From: Desulfatiglans anilini DSM 4660
Lineage (GTDB): Bacteria; Desulfobacterota; DSM-4660; Desulfatiglandales; Desulfatiglandaceae
Direction of reading: 5' to 3'
Assembly: GCF_000422285.1 (NCBI RefSeq)
Contig: NZ_AULM01000005.1
Span: 124,001-188,000, forward strand
Length of the DNA: 64,000 nucleotides
The notes beneath the pieces are model-generated. The model was given only the letters and a program-made list of their open reading frames with translations, ran no database searches and had not been told where the DNA came from. The position numbers were made by a program, and so were the translations under genes. Shown one piece after another: positions 36,535 to 44,573 of the stretch. The stretch's first letter is position 1. Every line of letters begins with the position of its first letter.

Positions 36535-36821
36535 ATCCGGGAATGAGGGCTTTTCTTCACACCCTTCGGGTGCTCGGTCCCACCGCTTCGCGGCGGGTTC
36601 CCGGTTTCTTCACACGCTGTGCGGGCTCAGTTCCGCCCCTGCGGGGGGGCCGGTTTTTTCACACCCTTCGGGTGCTCAGTTCCACCGCGCGGGGCGGGTC
36701 CCGGACCTGCTAATATCAAGAAAATCAGATACTTACGCGGATGCGAGCTGCAGGCCACGGTTGAGGCAAACGTGCGGATCGACGCCCCTATCGGCAGAAA
36801 GGAACCTTTCCGGATGAGAAC
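36535..36821 (+). repeat. Dispersed palindromic repeat, copy D, with an inserted hairpin cassette
   Basis: Left-arm remnant AATCCGGGAATGAGGGC (36535..36550), then the GC-rich hairpin cassette at 36551..36705, then the rest of the element: GCTAATATCAAGAAAATCAG, GCAAACGTGCGGATCGACGC and CCTTTCCGGATGAGAAC. It fills most of the 668 bp gap between the divergent livK and ParB-like genes (36398..37065); from 36822 to 37065 nothing else is recognised apart from the ribosome site of the ParB-like gene. Confidence 0.7.
36551..36705. repeat. Three tandem GC-rich hairpin units (about 50 bp each)
   Basis: Units of about 50-55 bp begin near 36551, 36606 and 36656, each of the form TTCACACCC-TTCG-GGGTG-like hairpin followed by a second hairpin such as CCGC-TTCG-CGG and ending in CCCGG or GCCGG. 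Related single units occur at about 53998..54050 (copy G) and 61965..61992 (copy H). UUCG-type loops would make very stable RNA hairpins. Confidence 0.7.
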
Positions 36822-37065
36822 TCTTGATGACAAAGGTCCGGCAACTGGTTATACATTTCCGACTGAACACAGGCTACCGGCGAAAAAGGCGTTCTCGGTG
36901 CGCAAGCACACGCACACTCTGTTCAAACAGAAGTGCGGTTCGGGTGGTCGGTACGGGGGGCGGATCGCCGCGAAGGCTTCTCTCCGAGCAATCTGCATAC
37001 GCACCGGATCATACGCTGGCTTTAATAGAAACGCAAACCATTTGATCTTAAAAAAGAGGGAAGGG

Positions 37066-38082
37066 ATGCAAGGAAGGCATCTGGAGAAAGCATCTGAACA
37101 GAAAAAGATGAACTATGACATCCGTGAGGAACCGCTCAGCCGCTTCGACCCTGACCCGGGCCCCTTCACCTTGAGCTACGGGTTTTCGACCGACACGCTC
37201 GTCCGCTCGATCGAAGCCGTTGGCATGATCCAGCCGCCGCTGGTCCTGGAATCGCCATCCCGGCCGTGGCCGATCGTCTGCGGATTCAGGCGGATCGCGG
37301 CCGCGCGCCGCCTGCGCCTTTCCTCGATCGTCTGCCGGGTTGCGCAGCCGGAGAAACGGAGCACGATCGATTGGCTGTTGACCAGCCTTTACGACAACCT
37401 TGGCACGCGGGGCTTCAACCCGGTCGAGGCGGGGATGGCCCTCGCGCGCCTCGCCTTGCATCGGCCGATCGAGGACCTGCGCCGGACCTATGCGCCTCTT
37501 TTGGGGCTTCCCCCACGCACGGACACCGTTGAATCCTATATCGCGATGGCCTCGGCGCTGGAGCCGCCCTTGAAGGATTCGCTCGCGAGCGGCGCCCTCT
37601 CCGTTCATGCTGCTCGAGCCCTGCTCGACCGCAGTGCTGAGGAGCGTTCGGCGATCCACGACCTCATCACGATGCTAAACCTTAGCTTTAATAATCAAAT
37701 ACAATTAATTGATATTATATATGATATAATGCGGATAGAATCTATCGAGATAGGGGATCTTCTTGGAATGAAGGCCCTTGGAGGGGTCCTCCAGGACACC
37801 TCCTTGAACGGCCCTCAGCGTGGAAAGGCTGCGCTTGCCTATCTCAAGGAGAGGCGCAGTCCGAGGTTTGCGGCTGCTGCCCATGCTTTCCATCGGAAGA
37901 TCGCCAGGCTGCCCCTCCCGAAAGGGGCGCGTCTTCAAACCCCGCCGTTTTTCGAGGAAGAGGTCCTGCGCCTCGAACTCGTGTTCAAAAACGGGCGCGA
38001 ACTGCTCAAAATGCTCCGGGATATCCAGGGAATCGAGCGGCTGGAGGAACTGCGGCTCCCCTCCTGGAAGGAGATGCTATGA
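37066..38082 (+). CDS. ParB/Spo0J N-terminal-like protein paired with an SPL-like radical SAM gene
   Basis: 338 residues. An N-terminal ParB-like region (about 40-90) has TLVRSIEAVGMIQPPLVLES and VCGFRRIAAARRL, in the style of the nuclease/CTP-binding ParB fold, then helical segments. It is not chromosomal ParB: no partition partner or parS site is visible. It overlaps the next radical SAM gene by ATGA, so they probably act together. A stretch at about 37675..37755 is strikingly AT-rich (encodes NNQIQLIDIIYDIM) inside a GC-rich gene. ATG 37066 (GAGGGA upstream) is preferred; ATG 37108 is possible. Confidence 0.7.
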   Translation: MQGRHLEKASEQKKMNYDIREEPLSRFDPDPGPFTLSYGFSTDTLVRSIEAVGMIQPPLVLESPSRPWPIVCGFRRIAAARRLRLSSIVCRVAQPEKRSTIDWLLTSLYDNLGTRGFNPVEAGMALARLALHRPIEDLRRTYAPLLGLPPRTDTVESYIAMASALEPPLKDSLASGALSVHAARALLDRSAEERSAIHDLITMLNLSFNNQIQLIDIIYDIMRIESIEIGDLLGMKALGGVLQDTSLNGPQRGKAALAYLKERRSPRFAAAAHAFHRKIARLPLPKGARLQTPPFFEEEVLRLELVFKNGRELLKMLRDIQGIERLEELRLPSWKEML

Positions 38083-39164
38083 GCCTGTACCCCATCCGCA
38101 AGACGATCGTCGAAGAGAAATCCGCCGCAGATCCCCTTGCGGCAGGGATCATGGAGCGGCTCGCCGCACTGACCGGCGGGCGTCCGGCAAAGGGTGCCAT
38201 CGACGATCTGGGCAAGGACGTGCTCCATATCCTCAGGAACAAGGGGGTTTTCCTGAGACCCTGCCCCGGCACCAGCCATTACATCTGCTGCGGCTACCGA
38301 ATCCTCCATGTCGGGACGAACTGCCCGCTCGACTGCAGCTACTGCATCCTTCAGGCCTACTTCAACGCGCCCAACCTGCGCGTCTTCAGCAACCTGGAGG
38401 AGAATCTCGCAGCGGTGCTGGCGGAAATCGACGCCCATCCCGACGAGATCTTCCGGGTGGGAACAGGCGAGTTCACCGACAGCCTGGCCCTCGACCCGCT
38501 GACCGGCTGGTCTCGGACCCTGCCGCCCCTTTTTGCCTGCCGCCCGAACGCCATCCTCGAGCTGAAGACCAAGACAGACAAGATCGAGGGCCTTTTGGAC
38601 TCCGATGTCCGGGAACGGATCATCGTCTCGTGGTCGCTCAATGCTCCGTATATCGCGGCGCGCGAAGAGAAGCGCGCCGCCACTCTGACACGCCGCCTCG
38701 AGGCGGCGCGCCGGTGTCAGCAGGCAGGGTTCACCCTCGGCTTCCACTTCGATCCGATGGTCGAACACCCCGGCTGGGAGGAGGGCTACGCACAGACCGT
38801 CGAGCTCATGGACCGGTACATCGACCCGAAGGGGATCATCTGGATCAGCCTCGGCAGTATGCGGTGCATGCCGCAGCTCAAGCCGATCATCCTCCGGCGG
38901 CACCCCGGGACCTGTGTCCTCGACGGTGAGTTCGTGTCCGGGCTCGACGGCAAGATGCGGCTTTTCAGGCCGATCCGGGTTGGGCTGTACGCCCGGATGG
39001 CAGAGCTTCTGGGCAGTTGGCATCCGGATCTCGGCCTGTACCTCTGCATGGAATCGGATACGGTCTGGCGCGAGTCTTTCGGTTGGTCCCCCGGTGATTC
39101 AGCGGGCCTGAAAGCCTTTCTGGACAGCCGGGTAAAGCGCTTTTTTGGTTGGTCTAGAAGCTGA
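38079..39164 (+). CDS. Spore-photoproduct-lyase-like radical SAM protein
   Basis: 361 residues. The cluster motif CPLDCSYC (CX3CX2C, about residue 88-95) followed by ILQAY is that of the SPL-like group; LELKTKTDKIEGLL and WSLNAPYIAAREEKRAATL also fit that family. True SPL repairs spore photoproduct in spore formers; this organism is unlikely to sporulate, so the substrate is open (DNA lesion or other). Translationally coupled to the ParB-like gene. Confidence 0.82.
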   Translation: MSLYPIRKTIVEEKSAADPLAAGIMERLAALTGGRPAKGAIDDLGKDVLHILRNKGVFLRPCPGTSHYICCGYRILHVGTNCPLDCSYCILQAYFNAPNLRVFSNLEENLAAVLAEIDAHPDEIFRVGTGEFTDSLALDPLTGWSRTLPPLFACRPNAILELKTKTDKIEGLLDSDVRERIIVSWSLNAPYIAAREEKRAATLTRRLEAARRCQQAGFTLGFHFDPMVEHPGWEEGYAQTVELMDRYIDPKGIIWISLGSMRCMPQLKPIILRRHPGTCVLDGEFVSGLDGKMRLFRPIRVGLYARMAELLGSWHPDLGLYLCMESDTVWRESFGWSPGDSAGLKAFLDSRVKRFFGWSRS

Positions 39165-39212
39165 ATTTGTGTTATGAACCAGTTTTTAATGCCAAGGGGA
39201 GGGAGGCCTATT

Positions 39213-39443
39213 ATGGAGACACTTAAGGAGAAGGTTCAAAAGGCCCTGGAGAAGGTTCGCCCGTCGCTTCAGGCCGACGGCGGGGATGTCCAACTGGTGG
39301 ATGTGACTGAGGACGGAGTCGTGAAGGTGCAGTTGATGGGCGCCTGCGGCGGATGCCCCATGTCCCAGATGACTCTCAAGATGGGGATTGAAAAGATCCT
39401 CAGACACAACGTGCCCGAGGTGAAGCGGGTCGAGCAGGCCTGA
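39213..39443 (+). CDS. NifU C-terminal-domain protein (Nfu-like)
   Basis: 76 residues, essentially only the Nfu domain: VQKALEKVRPSLQADGGDVQLVDV and the cluster-binding CGGCP. It holds a transient 4Fe-4S cluster for transfer to targets. GGAGGGAGG precedes ATG 39213. No iscS or scaffold gene is adjacent. Confidence 0.9.
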   Translation: METLKEKVQKALEKVRPSLQADGGDVQLVDVTEDGVVKVQLMGACGGCPMSQMTLKMGIEKILRHNVPEVKRVEQA

Positions 39444-39699
39444 GATCGAGGCTGATGCCTCCATACTGCGGCGGAACTGCCCGAGCGGAAGCCCGCCCGG
39501 CGGTTTTCAGAAGGGGATGACGGGTTTCCGCCCCCCTGCAAATGAAAAGGAACGGGCTGCGGTCATCAGGCGGGGATGGAGGCGGCCGGAAACAGCACGG
39601 CCGGGGATTTCCGGCCGGAAAACGTGAATGCAGAGGGCGGAGCGCCGCCTTCATGCGTGTAAAACCCATTCGAAGTCAAGAAGGAGGATGACAAGGACT

Positions 39700-40563
39700 A
39701 TGGAGATTAAAAAAATCGGCGTGATTGGAGCCGGAACGATGGGCAACGGCATTGCACAGACCGCGGCATTGATCGGCTGCGATGTGGTCCTGCGCGATGT
39801 CCAGGATTCTTTTGTCGAGCGCGGCATGAAAAATATCGAGAAGTTCCTGAGCAAGAGCGTCGAAAAGGGCAAGATGCAGGCCGCGGAAAAGGACGCCGTG
39901 CTGGGCCGCATCAAGGGCACCACCGATATGAAGCAGCTCAAGGACGTGGACTTCGTCGTCGAGGCGGTGATCGAGGACCTGGACCTCAAGAAGAGCGTTT
40001 TCAAGGAACTGGACGAACTGTGCCGGCCGGAGACGATCCTGGCCTCGAATACCTCGTCGATGTCGCTCACCGAGATCGCCGCGGCGACCAAGCGGCCTGA
40101 CAAGGTCTGCGGCATGCACTTTTTCAACCCCGTCCCGCTCATGAAACTCGTGGAAGTCATCCGCGGTTTTGCGACCAGCGACGAGACCGTGGCCGTTACG
40201 ACAGCCCTCGCCAAGAAGATGGGCAAGATCACGGTCGAGGTCAAGAAGGATTCCCCCGGCTTCATCGTCAACCGGATCATGATCCCGCACATGCTGGAAG
40301 CGATCAAGATCGTCGAAGAGGGGATCGCCAGCATCCCCGACGTCGATATCGCCGTGAAAAACGGATTGAATTACCCCATGGGTCCGTTCGAACTGATGGA
40401 CCTGACCGGGATCGACATCGCTTACTTCGTGACGGAGTATTTCTACAAAGAACTGAACAAGGAATCGAAGTGGGTTTCGCCGAATCTGCTCAAGACCATG
40501 ATCAGGGCCGGCAAGCTTGGAAGAAAGACCGGCGCGGGCTGGTACGACTATAGCCAGAAGTAA
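39700..40563 (+). CDS. hbd: 3-hydroxybutyryl-CoA / 3-hydroxyacyl-CoA dehydrogenase
   Basis: 287 residues, the size of the monofunctional short enzyme. NAD loop GVIGAGTMGNGIAQ, catalytic His in CGMHFFNPVPLMKLVEVIRG, and the C-terminal SPGFIVNRIMIPHMLEAI and GRKTGAGWYDY are all canonical. Interconverts 3-hydroxyacyl-CoA and 3-oxoacyl-CoA. ATG 39700 gives the standard start; an earlier ATG at 39688 sits on top of the ribosome site. Ends before the terminator at 40706. Confidence 0.93.
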   Translation: MEIKKIGVIGAGTMGNGIAQTAALIGCDVVLRDVQDSFVERGMKNIEKFLSKSVEKGKMQAAEKDAVLGRIKGTTDMKQLKDVDFVVEAVIEDLDLKKSVFKELDELCRPETILASNTSSMSLTEIAAATKRPDKVCGMHFFNPVPLMKLVEVIRGFATSDETVAVTTALAKKMGKITVEVKKDSPGFIVNRIMIPHMLEAIKIVEEGIASIPDVDIAVKNGLNYPMGPFELMDLTGIDIAYFVTEYFYKELNKESKWVSPNLLKTMIRAGKLGRKTGAGWYDYSQK

Positions 40564-40705
40564 CCGCCGGGCATCGGCACACCGGATGGAGCGCCGGGTT
40601 GGACCCGGTGCTCCACACCATGCCGGCAAACGAACCAGGGCGGATCACGGCCTCGGTCAAACCTCGGCGGTGATACACCCTGAAAAAGCCCCAGAAAAAA
40701 CAGGA

Positions 40706-40740
40706 AGGCAGGCGGGATTTTTTCCCGGCCTGCCTTTTTT
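40706..40740. terminator. Rho-independent terminator (bidirectional)
   Basis: AGGCAGGC-GGGA-TTTTT-TCCC-G-GCCTGCCT followed by TTTTTT; an A-rich stretch lies on the other side. It ends hbd on the plus strand and can serve the convergent micro-protein gene on the minus strand. Confidence 0.85.
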
Positions 40741-40774
40741 CCTATGTGCGATCACCTTCCACGAAGGGAAGGGA

Positions 40775-40864
40775 TTACTTGTTTTTATGCCGCATCTTTT
40801 TCTTGAGCTTACGGTATTTGTGTTTTCTGATCTTCTTTCGCCGTTTTTTGACCACACTGCCCAT
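40775..40864 (-). CDS. AURKAIP1/COX24-domain micro-protein (29 aa)
   Basis: Extremely basic 29-residue protein: it begins MGSVVKKRRKKIRKHKYRK and ends KMRHKNK. This matches the short AURKAIP1/COX24-like proteins annotated in many bacteria, related to the mycobacterial ribosomal protein bS22, so a ribosomal role is likely. GGGAGG lies 8 bp before the ATG. Too short for most gene finders. Confidence 0.85.
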   Translation of the reverse strand: MGSVVKKRRKKIRKHKYRKLKKKMRHKNK

Positions 40865-41027
40865 TCACGTAACCTCCCAGAAATAAGATCGTTATTTGTA
40901 CAATCTGCCGGCCCGAATGTCAAGAGGATAAAAGAAGGAAACGGAGCCGGTCCGGATCGAGTCGAGCGATGGATACAAGTTTACATAATATACATTATCA
41001 GACGCATCATGTTTTACAGGCCGGAAC

Positions 41028-41921
41028 TCACGAGGGATTCCGTCTCGTCTCAGGACGCAACGTAATCCCTTTCGCCTGGTAAAGACGGCTGTCCGCCAAA
41101 GCAATGAGGGTTTCCGCATTCATCCCCTCGGCCAGTTCGGCAAATCCCAAGGCTGCACTCACGCCGCAGCGCTCCTTTATGGTCTCGGCGATTCGGTGCC
41201 CGACCCGCAAGGCAACCTGGGCATCTGCATCAACCAGAATGACAGCGAATTCATCCCCGCCATAGCGGTAAGCCGAGTCGACGTCCTGGCGGATGCAGCC
41301 TTGCAGGATAGCCCCTACATTCTCGAGCAAACGATCTCCCGCCATGTGCCCGTGTCTGTCGTTGAACTGTTTGAATGTGTCGAGATCGAGAAGAATAAGG
41401 GAAAGCGGCCATTGCTGCCTGGAGGCGCGTGCGATCTCCTGATCGAGAACCGCAAAGAAGTGTCTCCGGTTGAAAAGCCCGGTCAGGACATCCGTGATCG
41501 AAAGCCTCAACAGTTCGAGGGCGCGATCCCGTTCGAGGATAGCCCTCATGATCTTTGCTTTGAGCTCCGCCAGTTCGAAGGGCTTGCGAAGGAAATCCGT
41601 AGCACCCGCATGTACCGCATCGATAAATGCATATTCCTCTATATAACCCGTAATGGCAAAGCACAAAATTTGGGGCTGAAGATTGCGCGCCTCGCGGATC
41701 AATTCCAGACCATCGACATGCGGCATGCGAAGATCGCAGATAAGAAAGGTGTGCAATCCCTCTTCGATCATTCTCAGCGCTTCAACCGGTTTCGAGGATG
41801 TATCCACCCTATAGCCCCAGCGGGAAATCGCTTCCTGCAGCACTTGCAGGAATTGCGGATTGTCATCGATAAGAAGAAAGCGCTCGTTTGCAAGATCAAC
41901 TTGTTTTTCTATGTTATTCAT
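41028..41921 (-). CDS. Response regulator with GGDEF output (diguanylate cyclase)
   Basis: 297 residues. Receiver (about 15-130: LLIDDN, phospho-Asp in FLICDLRMP, Lys in FLRKPFE), then GGDEF domain with the intact active site YRYGGDEFAVIL and DxLTGLFNRRHF start. Likely makes c-di-GMP when phosphorylated. An RxxD inhibitory site five residues before GGDEF is not evident (DVDSAYR). The ATG has only a weak ribosome site. The 137 bp upstream contain a CTATCCG/CGGATAG dyad about 100 bp apart. Confidence 0.92.
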   Translation of the reverse strand: MNNIEKQVDLANERFLLIDDNPQFLQVLQEAISRWGYRVDTSSKPVEALRMIEEGLHTFLICDLRMPHVDGLELIREARNLQPQILCFAITGYIEEYAFIDAVHAGATDFLRKPFELAELKAKIMRAILERDRALELLRLSITDVLTGLFNRRHFFAVLDQEIARASRQQWPLSLILLDLDTFKQFNDRHGHMAGDRLLENVGAILQGCIRQDVDSAYRYGGDEFAVILVDADAQVALRVGHRIAETIKERCGVSAALGFAELAEGMNAETLIALADSRLYQAKGITLRPETRRNPS

Positions 41922-42058
41922 TATGCTATCCGTTTGCCGTCAGCAAAGAACGATGCATGTGCCCCAGCGTAGCCCTTGGGCTTGCTGTTGGGAGCCTGTT
42001 TGCCTATTTCCGCCTTTGGCGCATGATTCAAATAGCGGATAGAAAAAGCGTCCTTTTC

Positions 42059-43675
42059 TCATTCAATGGGTTCACCGCGTAAGGAATGGATAAACGATTC
42101 TTTAACTATAACATTAATAATCTTACCTAAGCAGTTTTTATTATATTTGAAATTAACAACTCTATTGCAGCCTGAACGTCCGGAAAACTGCCGCCCCCGG
42201 CGGCTTTCACCCTCGACGAGGACTTCGACGGTGGAGCCTACCAAAGTCTGGTTCCGTCTCTGCGTAATCGTTTCCTGAATCCGCTGCAGGGTCTCGAGCC
42301 TCGCCGCCTTCTCTTCTTCGGGGATCTTCCGGTCCATGCCCGCCGCAGCTGTGCCCGGTCTGTCGCTGTATTTAAAGGAGTACAGATTGTCGAACTCGAT
42401 CCGTTCGATCAGATCGAGCGTCTGGGCGAAATCCTCTTCCGTCTCGCCGGGGAAGCCGACCATGACATCGCTGGTCAGGGCGATGGCCGGCTGCGCCCGG
42501 CGCAGCTTTTCCACCAGACGCAGGTAATCTTCCCGTGAATAGCGGCGTCCCATGCGCTTGAGCACACGATCGCTTCCCGCCTGAAACGGCAGGTGAATAT
42601 GCGGGCAGAGTGCCGGAAGCTCGGCGAAGCAGGCGATCAACTCGTCCGAGAGGTCCTTCGGGTGGGATGTGGTGAACCGCAGGCGCAGCAGCCCCTCCCG
42701 CTCCGCCACCGCGCGCAGGAGATCGGGGAATCGCCGGATGCTGCCGTCTTCCCAGCGGTAGGAATTCACATTCTGCCCCAAAAGGGTCAGCTCTTTGACG
42801 CCCTCGGCCAGCAGCGCGTCGGCCTCGGAGAGGATGTCGGCCGGGCCGCGCGAGCGCTCCCGGCCACGCACATACGGGACGATGCAATAACTGCAGAAGT
42901 TGTCGCATCCCTGCATGACGGCGATGAAGCCGGTGACCCGCCCCTTGAAAAAATCGTCCCCCCGCTCGCAATCGAACGGGAAATCGGCTGTGTCGAGCGC
43001 AAGCAGCGGCTCCGCCGCTCCTTTTTCGATCCGCGCCAGAAGCTCGGGGAAAGAGCCAAGGGCGCGGGGACCCATGACCAGATTCAAGCCCGGGAAGCGC
43101 TTCAGGAGCGCAGCCCCCTTTTGCTGAGCGAAGCATCCCATCATCCCGAGGATCATCTCGGGGCGCCGGCACTTCAGGGAGGCCATCCGGCCCAACATAC
43201 TGACGGCCTTGTGCTCCGGCTTCTCACGCACGGAACAGGTATTGATCAGGACCAGTCGAGCGTCCCGCGGGTCGGCAACAGGCTCCCACCCCGCTCTGAT
43301 CAGCATGCGGGCGGCCGTATCGGAATCGTAGACGTTCATCTGGCAGCCCATGGTAATGATGTGGAAGCCGCCCTTTCCGCTGGCGGCAGCACTGGATCGG
43401 GCGATGAGCTCCCCTGGCCGACCCTCCCCCATTGCAGTGGATGTTTTCAGTGCATCCAGTTCTTCGATCAAAAGCCCTTCTTTCATGGTGAGTGATGTGA
43501 GCAGGCCAGCGAACTCGCTCTCGCAGCCGGGGGCGACGCTGACCGAGATCAGCGCCTCCCGGGGGTCGAGGGTCGTCACAGCTGCCATTCCGTCGTAGGA
43601 TTCGAGCGTGTAGCGGATATAGCTGATTTCACGGCGTTCGACCCGGAAAATGCGTCTAGTTGTCTCTTTTTCCAT
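42059..43675 (-). CDS. miaB: MiaB-type tRNA methylthiotransferase with N-terminal DUF4911-like extension
   Basis: 538 residues against about 440-470 for MiaB. The first 90 residues (RREISYIRYTLESYDGM, REALISVSVAPGCE) look like DUF4911. Then the MTTase domain (HIITMGCQMNVYDSD, NTCSVREKPEHK, MMGCFAQQ), radical SAM cluster CDNFCSYC and a C-terminal TRAM domain. It converts i6A37 to ms2i6A37 in tRNA. The last 40 codons (NFKYNKNCLGKIINVIV) are strongly AT-rich compared with the rest. Overlaps nadK by 20 bp; last gene of the operon. Confidence 0.9.
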   Translation of the reverse strand: MEKETTRRIFRVERREISYIRYTLESYDGMAAVTTLDPREALISVSVAPGCESEFAGLLTSLTMKEGLLIEELDALKTSTAMGEGRPGELIARSSAAASGKGGFHIITMGCQMNVYDSDTAARMLIRAGWEPVADPRDARLVLINTCSVREKPEHKAVSMLGRMASLKCRRPEMILGMMGCFAQQKGAALLKRFPGLNLVMGPRALGSFPELLARIEKGAAEPLLALDTADFPFDCERGDDFFKGRVTGFIAVMQGCDNFCSYCIVPYVRGRERSRGPADILSEADALLAEGVKELTLLGQNVNSYRWEDGSIRRFPDLLRAVAEREGLLRLRFTTSHPKDLSDELIACFAELPALCPHIHLPFQAGSDRVLKRMGRRYSREDYLRLVEKLRRAQPAIALTSDVMVGFPGETEEDFAQTLDLIERIEFDNLYSFKYSDRPGTAAAGMDRKIPEEEKAARLETLQRIQETITQRRNQTLVGSTVEVLVEGESRRGRQFSGRSGCNRVVNFKYNKNCLGKIINVIVKESFIHSLRGEPIE

Positions 43676-44573
43676 TGTAGGTGGCGCCGCCCCACATCAG
43701 CTTGCGGCGCAGGAGTTTGAAGTAGTTGTGATAGGGCGGCAACAGCAGCCGGATCCCCTGACCGGCTTCGGCAATGGAGACCCTGTCTCCGTACTGCAGT
43801 TCAAACCCGATCTGCCCGTCGAAGGTCAACAAGACCCGTTCCTCGCTTTCCTTCCCCATCGTGATGTGGATCGTCGTATCCCGGCTAGGTACGATGATCG
43901 GGCGGTTGGTCAGCGTGAAGGGACAAATGGGCGCCAGGATGAAGCAGGCGAGCGTGGGATAGACAATCGGCCCCCCCGCAGATAGATTGTAGGCGGTCGA
44001 TCCGGTAGGCGTGGAGATGATGAGTCCGTCGGCGCGAAAGGTTGTCAGCGGAGCGTCGTTGATCCGGACATCGAGATCGATGATCCGCGCCAGCGCCCCC
44101 TTGTTGATGACGACATCGTTCAGGACCTGGAAACGGCAAACCTCCCCGCCCCCGCGATGCACGCGTGTTTCAAGCATGGAGCGCCTTTCCACCTCCAGGC
44201 GGCCGGCGACCATCAGGTCGATGACGGTGTAAAGGTCGCGGAGCGGGGTCGCGGTGAGGAAGCCCAGTCCACCGAGATTGATTCCAAGGAGGGGAACGCC
44301 GTAGCGTCCCACCCGCCTGGCTGCACCCAGCAGCGTCCCATCGCCGCCAAGGACCACCACCCAGTCGACCGTTTTGGGTATCGAGGTCGTTTCCTCCTCC
44401 GGGTGGTAGCGGGAGCCCACCGCAACCATCTCTTCGGTGTAGACCTGGATGCGGCGGTTCCGGAACCATTCTTCGAGCTCCCTCGCCGCCTGCCGCGCCG
44501 GTTCATGGTGGTGTTTAAAAATAATGCCAACCGAGGATCCCGGTTTCGTCAGGGTCTGCAGATTATCGTTCAT
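43656..44573 (-). CDS. nadK: NAD kinase
   Basis: 305 residues. VVLGGDGTLLGAARR (the GGDGT nucleotide motif), NDVVINKGALARIIDLDV and TPTGSTAYNLSAGGPIV are the conserved blocks. Phosphorylates NAD to NADP in the cytoplasm. ATG 44573 is chosen inside the longer frame; it overlaps the end of ade by 11 bp. Confidence 0.95.
   Translation of the reverse strand: MNDNLQTLTKPGSSVGIIFKHHHEPARQAARELEEWFRNRRIQVYTEEMVAVGSRYHPEEETTSIPKTVDWVVVLGGDGTLLGAARRVGRYGVPLLGINLGGLGFLTATPLRDLYTVIDLMVAGRLEVERRSMLETRVHRGGGEVCRFQVLNDVVINKGALARIIDLDVRINDAPLTTFRADGLIISTPTGSTAYNLSAGGPIVYPTLACFILAPICPFTLTNRPIIVPSRDTTIHITMGKESEERVLLTFDGQIGFELQYGDRVSIAEAGQGIRLLLPPYHNYFKLLRRKLMWGGATYNGKRDN

Noticed and set aside
36551-36705. 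Possible CRISPR array from the regular repeats
   Set aside because: Only three direct, hairpin-forming units, no unique spacers and no cas genes.
36619-37065. N-terminal extension of the ParB-like frame across the repeats
   Set aside because: The extension translates hairpin cassettes and repeat copy D; ATG 37066 has a ribosome site.
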